A stretch of 59,434 nt of DNA from an uncultured Desulfuromonadales bacterium (GTDB lineage Bacteria > Desulfobacterota > Desulfuromonadia > Geobacterales > CAIOGM01). The notes below the pieces were generated by a model that saw nothing but the letters and a program-made list of their open reading frames with translations, did not search any database and was not told where the DNA came from. The position numbers were made by a program, and so were the translations under genes. Shown piece by piece: positions 55,365 to 59,434 of the stretch (position 1 is its first letter; every line of letters begins with the position of its first letter). The stretch lies in NCBI GenBank assembly GCA_903929485.1, contig CAIYUY010000190.1, positions 1 to 59,434 on the forward strand. The letters are read 5' to 3'.

Positions 55365-57905
55365 CTAACTCTCCTCCTGCATGAGGATGGCGTGGCAGGA
55401 AGTTCGCAATTGCGCCGCCACCTCTCCCAGTCGCTCCGCCGGGGCCGAGGATCCGTTCTGCTGCAACCAGAGCGCCAGTTCCGCCGGTTCCCTGTTGGTC
55501 AACTCCCCGCAGAGCCCCTTCAGCGTGTGAGCACAACGGCAGAGCCCCTCCCGATCATTTCGCTCAACCGCCCCCCCCAAGGAGTGCAGTTCATCGTGTA
55601 TATCCCGGGTCAACATCTCCCGGTACGTCCTGATACGTTCAGGGTTGCTCCCTATCCCCTCGCGACTCCGCTGAGTCAGCAACGGTTCCGTTCCCGATGA
55701 CGTCCCGCCGGAAACGACCAGCTGCAGGGCAATGGCCCGAGCCAACTGATCGGGAATAAGCGGTTTTGCCAGCACCCCATTGATCCCCGCCTGGAGACAG
55801 GAATCACGAGTGGCGCTGTCCGCATCCGCGGTGATGGCAATGATCGGCACAGGCGCGTCACCCCGTTCCTGTTCGCCAAGCCTGACACGCCGGGCAACTT
55901 CCATGCCATCCATGCCGGGCATCCGGATATCCAGCAGAACCAGGTCAAAACTCTGCTGTTCCATGAGCCTCAACCCCTGCGGGCCATCTTCCGCCAGGGT
56001 GACCTGCTGTCCCCATCCTTTCAGGAGATCCTCCAACAGAAGCCGATTGTACCGATTATCCTCCACCACCAGAACCTTCCCCACCGCAAAGGAGAGAGGC
56101 TGCACAAGCTCCGCCACAAGCGACGGTTCACTCCGCTCAAGAGGCAACAGGACGCTGAAACAACTCCCAACCCCTTCCCGACTCTCAACGGCGATACTCC
56201 CCCCCATCTTCAGCACCAGGCTCCGCACAATCGCCAGCCCCAAGCCGCTCCCGCCGTATTTGCGTGAGATGCTCGGATCAAGCTGCTGGAATGGCTTAAA
56301 AAGGTCGGATTGCTTGGTTACGGGAATACCGATACCGGAGTCATGCAGCTCAAAACGAACCGGCAAGATACTCCCCTGGGGACTCCCGTCAACCGAAGTC
56401 ACGCGGCAGGTAATCCCGCCGTTGTCGGTAAACTTGACGGCATTGGACAAAAGATTGGCCAGGATCTGCCGCAACCGGACCGGATCACCCAATACCCAGG
56501 AAGGAACCGTGTCGTCCATGACGAGCCGAAACTCCAGCTTTTTCTGAGCCGCCACATGACGATAGTGAACTTCCAGGGTAGTAACGAGTTGCCGCAGGTC
56601 GAAGGGCAAAGCTTCGAACTCCAGCCGTCCGGCCTCAATCTTGCTCATATCCAGGATATTGTTGACCAAATCCATGAGTGAGCATGACGATTGTTCCAGG
56701 ATGGCGTGATACTGGTCGAGTTTCAGCGGATCTGTCGCCCTGCGCGCCAAGGCGCTGAAACCTACCAGGGAGTTAAGCGGAGTCCGGATTTCATGACTTA
56801 TCAGGGCAAGAAAGTCGGACTTCGCCTTGCTGGCTTCCTCGGCGGCAACCTTTCGTTCTTCCAACACGACGTTTAGGGAACGGAGCCCTTCCTCGGCAAG
56901 AGCCTGTCCCGTGATATCGCGCAGCACGAGAAGGTATCCCTGAAGGGTGTCAAAACGGCGCAGTTCCGACCGGGAAAGGTGCCACCACGTACCGTGCCCG
57001 ACATCATGAAGCACGCTGTTGTGCGCCGCGGTCGCCAGACCGGACCAGCTGTTCCCCGACGGGAAGAGTTCGCTTAACGTCTGCCCCAGGGAAGCGGCAG
57101 TCAGCCCAAAAAGGCGGCCCGCAACTTTATTGGTGGAGGCCAGACTGCTCTGGGGAGTCAGCACCAGGGCGGGCTCGTTCATCTCTTCAAAAAAAGTCTT
57201 CCTGGCCATGGGGACCAGATCCAGCAGGTGATGGCGGAAGACTCCCAACCAGTAGCAGAGACCGGAAAGGAGAAAAGCCGAACTGGTCATCTGAAATCCC
57301 TTGAGAGGGGATACCTGCGTAACCTCCACAAGCATGGGGATGAGAATTCCCAGGAGGACCAGCAGAATACCGGTACGGCGCGCCCGGTTCACCCGGAACA
57401 GGTAGACGAAGCAGGCCAGAGCCGCCACAGCCACTTCCACTGTGCAGTAGAAAAGGTTCACCCAGTACCAGGGGCCATGGGAGAGTTCCAGCAACAGAAT
57501 ACCCTCACGAGAAACCAGATGAAAATTGTACTGTACCAGGCCGTGCCACCGGGTACTCCAGGTAAGGATGGCGGTAAGGCAGGGGATCGTTGATAACAGC
57601 AGGATATTCCGGCGGGTAACCAGCCGCTCTTGCCCCAAAACCGCCAGAACCAGCAAGGGGACGCACGCAGTGTAAATACTGATAAAAAGTCTGATGCCGT
57701 AATTAAATACTATTTTAAGTTCGAGACCGATAGCTGCCGTCTTCAGAACATAAAAACAGGAATGACCGAAGAAACCGACCAGCACCAGGAAGAGCCACCT
57801 GGCGGCGGGAACATGGCGATGTTTCCAGGTGTAAATGGCCAGAACACCGTTTACCAGCGCCGCAAGCAGGGGGAGGATGAGATAAGCGGTATAATAAAAA
57901 GGCAT
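55365..57905 (-). CDS. Hybrid sensor histidine kinase with 7TM sensor, receiver and HPt
   Basis: 846 residues. Seven membrane helices (about 8-230, the 7TM histidine-kinase type), a PAS domain (about 240-345), HisKA with SHEIRTPLNSLVGF, HATPase (NLLSNAVKFTDNGG, DSGIGI, GSGLGLAI), receiver (LVLLDIRMPGMDGMEV, phospho-Asp) and a C-terminal HPt (CAHTLKGLCG). It can thus run a phosphorelay on one chain, unlike the five other kinases here. The ATG at 57905 follows the stop of the prfH remnant by one base (TAATATG); a GTG 12 bases earlier is possible. Confidence 0.93.
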   Translation of the reverse strand: MPFYYTAYLILPLLAALVNGVLAIYTWKHRHVPAARWLFLVLVGFFGHSCFYVLKTAAIGLELKIVFNYGIRLFISIYTACVPLLVLAVLGQERLVTRRNILLLSTIPCLTAILTWSTRWHGLVQYNFHLVSREGILLLELSHGPWYWVNLFYCTVEVAVAALACFVYLFRVNRARRTGILLVLLGILIPMLVEVTQVSPLKGFQMTSSAFLLSGLCYWLGVFRHHLLDLVPMARKTFFEEMNEPALVLTPQSSLASTNKVAGRLFGLTAASLGQTLSELFPSGNSWSGLATAAHNSVLHDVGHGTWWHLSRSELRRFDTLQGYLLVLRDITGQALAEEGLRSLNVVLEERKVAAEEASKAKSDFLALISHEIRTPLNSLVGFSALARRATDPLKLDQYHAILEQSSCSLMDLVNNILDMSKIEAGRLEFEALPFDLRQLVTTLEVHYRHVAAQKKLEFRLVMDDTVPSWVLGDPVRLRQILANLLSNAVKFTDNGGITCRVTSVDGSPQGSILPVRFELHDSGIGIPVTKQSDLFKPFQQLDPSISRKYGGSGLGLAIVRSLVLKMGGSIAVESREGVGSCFSVLLPLERSEPSLVAELVQPLSFAVGKVLVVEDNRYNRLLLEDLLKGWGQQVTLAEDGPQGLRLMEQQSFDLVLLDIRMPGMDGMEVARRVRLGEQERGDAPVPIIAITADADSATRDSCLQAGINGVLAKPLIPDQLARAIALQLVVSGGTSSGTEPLLTQRSREGIGSNPERIRTYREMLTRDIHDELHSLGGAVERNDREGLCRCAHTLKGLCGELTNREPAELALWLQQNGSSAPAERLGEVAAQLRTSCHAILMQEES

Positions 57906-57906
57906 A

Positions 57907-58077
57907 TTACTGTTCACTACAGCGCCGGGGATTGCATGTCAACCGGAAAACCACAAAATGACGGATGCGACAGAGAGGCCCCGCCTGTAGGTTTTTCTCC
58001 GCGTTCCTCTGTCGCGCTACCACCCGGCAGCACTCCACTGGTCCACGACCGGAGGTTATCTGGAGAAGAACCGTCAT
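57907..58077 (-). pseudogene. prfH: prfH remnant: only the first 20-odd codons of peptide chain release factor H
   Basis: The 56-codon frame begins with ATG overlapping the rtcB2 stop (ATGA). Its first 21 residues, MTVLLQITSGRGPVECCRVV onwards, match the N-terminus of PrfH as I recall it (LLQLSS.QGPEECCLAV). After that the similarity ends and an unrelated frame runs to a TAA at 57907. Intact PrfH is about 200 residues and has a GGQ motif; none is present here, on any frame, before the next gene. The break coincides with a palindromic element at 57967-58015. Confidence 0.75.
57967..58015. repeat. Palindromic element at the break point of prfH
   Basis: GCGACAGAG (57967-57975) and CTCTGTCGC (58007-58015) are perfect inverted arms around 31 bases. 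On the minus strand the right part reads ACAGAGGAACGCGGAGAAAA, similar in wording to a widespread intergenic repeat (recalled, not searched). Confidence 0.65.
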
Positions 58078-59195
58078 CGTTTTCTCACCTTGTAGGTCAG
58101 CACCGGCGCCAGGGTCGCCACCACTGTTATCAACCCCAGCCCCACCATGTCGTTGATGACAGCCTCGATATCCTTGTACGCCTGGGGCGCCTCCTCGTAG
58201 AGCAGGTCGCGATCCTCGCAGATCACGTAACTTCCGAGCTTGGTCTTGCGCAACGACTCGGCCGTAAACTTTTCCCGGAGTCGCCCGGCGCAATCGCTCC
58301 GCCCCCATTTCCGCCCCGCCCCGTGAGCCACGGACCAAAGGTTTGCCGATTGGGATCCGGCAGGCGCGACCAGATAACTCAACGTTCCGCGTGAACCGGG
58401 GATGACGACCACCCCCTGGTCCGAAGGGACCGCACCTTTCCGATGGAGATAACACTCTTTCCCCGCCACTTCACGCCGGGTGATGGAGTTGTGCGTCAGA
58501 TCCAGGATATGCCGGTAATCGCTTCCCAACTGCTCCAACAACCGGCAGGCAATGAGTTCCCGATTGGCCGCAGCCCAGGCAACGGCATTGTCATGACGCT
58601 CCAAGTAGCTTTCGCACTGGGCGCCATCACCGACGGTCAATCCCCCGTCACGGTGAGCATCCACGTGAGTGCGCAGTAGTAATTCCCCCAACCCCCGTGA
58701 GCCGGAGTGAACCAGCAGGTAGAGCTGCTTTGCTTCAAGACCCAGTTGCCGGAAGCACTCTTCATCCACCACCTGATGAACCCGCAGCAGTTCCGCGAAA
58801 TGATTCCCGCTACCGACGGTCCCCAGCGATGGAGCAAAACCTTCAGGGGTCGCATCCCGCTGGGCAAGCCAGGCAACGGCATCACCATCCCACGGCTCCT
58901 CAAGACCGGAGAGTTTCTTGGACCACTTTTCCGGTTTGGCCTTGGCTGTCGTCAGTTCCGTGGCAAAGAGCGCCATGCCGCACCCTACATCCGCCCCCAC
59001 CAGATAGGGATAAAAGATCCCCTCCGACAGCATGGCCGCCCCCACCGGCCCCCCCTTGCCGGGATGGAGGTCGGGATAGGCAGCCACCCGTTCCATCCCA
59101 GGCAGTGACGCAACACGTTCAAGCTGTTGCAGCGCTTCCCCTTCCAGCCAGGATGAGGACAATGCAAAAATGTTGATGTTTTTTCTTTTCGCCAT
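58074..59195 (-). CDS. rtcB2: RtcB family RNA ligase, RtcB2-like
   Basis: GTP- and Mn-dependent RNA ligase joining 2',3'-cyclic phosphate and 5'-OH ends. 373 residues, shorter than canonical RtcB (about 400-480) and in the size range of the RtcB2 group paired with PrfH. Catalytic blocks are AYPDLHPGKGGPVG, GADVGCGMA, GTVGSGNHF, HSGSRGLG, HRKGA and PGSRGT, with the guanylated histidine expected in SVAHGAGR. RtcB2-PrfH pairs are reported to repair ribosomes cut at the decoding centre. Here the partner is truncated, so the ligase may act alone. No clear ribosome site but the ATG MAKRKN fits the family start. Confidence 0.9.
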   Translation of the reverse strand: MAKRKNINIFALSSSWLEGEALQQLERVASLPGMERVAAYPDLHPGKGGPVGAAMLSEGIFYPYLVGADVGCGMALFATELTTAKAKPEKWSKKLSGLEEPWDGDAVAWLAQRDATPEGFAPSLGTVGSGNHFAELLRVHQVVDEECFRQLGLEAKQLYLLVHSGSRGLGELLLRTHVDAHRDGGLTVGDGAQCESYLERHDNAVAWAAANRELIACRLLEQLGSDYRHILDLTHNSITRREVAGKECYLHRKGAVPSDQGVVVIPGSRGTLSYLVAPAGSQSANLWSVAHGAGRKWGRSDCAGRLREKFTAESLRKTKLGSYVICEDRDLLYEEAPQAYKDIEAVINDMVGLGLITVVATLAPVLTYKVRKR

Positions 59196-59255
59196 GGCAC
59201 GAATCCTCCTGCTGAACCGGATTACTAAAACCTCAACCGATGAAAAAAGTTCCCT

Positions 59256-59284
59256 TTGACAGTCGAAACGGTATTACTTATAAT
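59256..59284 (+). promoter_or_regulatory. Full-consensus sigma-70 promoter of the AbrB-type gene
   Basis: TTGACA (59256-59261) and TATAAT (59279-59284) match the consensus perfectly at the ideal 17-base spacing. Transcription would begin near 59291, about 35 bases before the ATG. Confidence 0.93.
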
Positions 59285-59297
59285 CACAGGTAATACC
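59270..59297. promoter_or_regulatory. Inverted-repeat operator over the -10 box
   Basis: GGTATTAC (59270-59277) and GTAATACC (59290-59297) are perfect 8-bp inverted copies that bracket the TATAAT box. A repressor here would block the promoter; the AbrB-type product downstream is the natural candidate. Confidence 0.8.
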
Positions 59298-59325
59298 AAA
59301 CAGATTAATCCTACAGGAGTCAGCC

Positions 59326-59434
59326 ATGCTCTCAACGGTCACCACAAAAGGACAAGTTACTATTCCGGTAGACATACGCGCTCTCTTCCATATTCATCCC
59401 AATGATCGGGTAGATTTTGTTGTGGAGGGTGATC
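59326..59434 (+). CDS. AbrB/MazE-type DNA-binding antitoxin, 3' part outside window
   Basis: Only 36 codons are visible: MLSTVTTKGQVTIPVDIRAL and onward to NDRVDFVVEGD, the swapped-hairpin AbrB/SpoVT domain of PrlF/VapB/MazE-type antitoxins. AGGAG is seven bases before the ATG. Such genes usually head a two-gene toxin-antitoxin operon that represses itself, matching the operator upstream. A toxin gene is expected just beyond the window. Confidence 0.85.
   Translation, partial: MLSTVTTKGQVTIPVDIRALFHIHPNDRVDFVVEGD

Noticed and set aside
57907-58455. 182-codon version of the prfH remnant frame reaching into rtcB2
   Set aside because: The upstream part overlaps the conserved C-terminus of RtcB2 in another frame. 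The ATG at 58077, overlapping the rtcB2 stop, is the natural start.

Overview
The window looks like a chromosome segment from a Desulfuromonadia/Geobacter-type bacterium. This is inferred from gene content, not from a search. Pointers are a B12-dependent ribonucleotide reductase (NrdJ), a pentaheme nitrite reductase (NrfA), an OmpB-like multicopper oxidase, several small c-type cytochromes, bacteriohemerythrins, a cbb3 oxidase cluster and many orphan PAS/CHASE sensor kinases. DNA is GC-rich, genes are dense and mostly in minus-strand operons.

Layout. 1-1.6 kb: 3' part of a secreted repeat/Ca-binding protein, closed by a strong terminator. 1.9-4.5 kb: an RND/MacA-type adaptor and an orphan CARF-nuclease of the Card1/DUF1887 type with its own promoter. 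4.5-7 kb: yggS, a tiny cysteine-rich protein and a FetAB-like ABC exporter, all translationally coupled. 7.4-10.5 kb: a small unknown gene, maf, a small membrane protein and recJ. 10.6-17.5 kb: spoIID-like, queA, tgt, yajC, secD, secF and a TPR protein in one operon. 17.8-20 kb: nrdJ. 20.1-21.7 kb: nrfA behind a consensus FNR box. 21.9-28.6 kb: three related sensor kinases in tandem, the first carrying four copies of a 48-bp in-frame repeat. 28.7-33.8 kb: a sigma-54-type promoter followed by bacteriohemerythrin, a CHASE/multi-PAS kinase and two more bacteriohemerythrins. 33.8-40.8 kb: ccoN-ccoO-ccoQ-ccoP-ccoG-ccoH-ccoI, with an Rrf2-type regulator just upstream. 41.4-45.5 kb: rfbC, an anti-sigma-like ATPase, dxs, ispA, xseB. 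45.6-53.8 kb: an ankyrin protein, a cytochrome c, queF, another CHASE kinase, the multicopper oxidase and a carbonic anhydrase. 53.8-59.2 kb: a ferredoxin, an unknown coiled-coil membrane protein, tag, a hybrid kinase and an RtcB2-like RNA ligase. 59.3 kb: the start of an AbrB-type antitoxin with a textbook promoter/operator, cut by the window end.

How it fits together. Much of the window concerns electron acceptors: nitrite (NrfA, FNR site), oxygen (cbb3 oxidase and its assembly factors, Rrf2 regulator), diiron O2/NO-type sensors or carriers (three hemerythrins), and metals (multicopper oxidase). Six sensor kinases lie among these genes, yet no stand-alone response regulator gene is present. 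The two most notable finds are a prfH remnant of 56 codons fused by ATGA overlap to the end of rtcB2, with a palindromic element exactly where PrfH similarity stops, and a sigma-54-controlled hemerythrin-kinase-hemerythrin operon. No rRNA, tRNA, CRISPR array or intact insertion sequence was seen.
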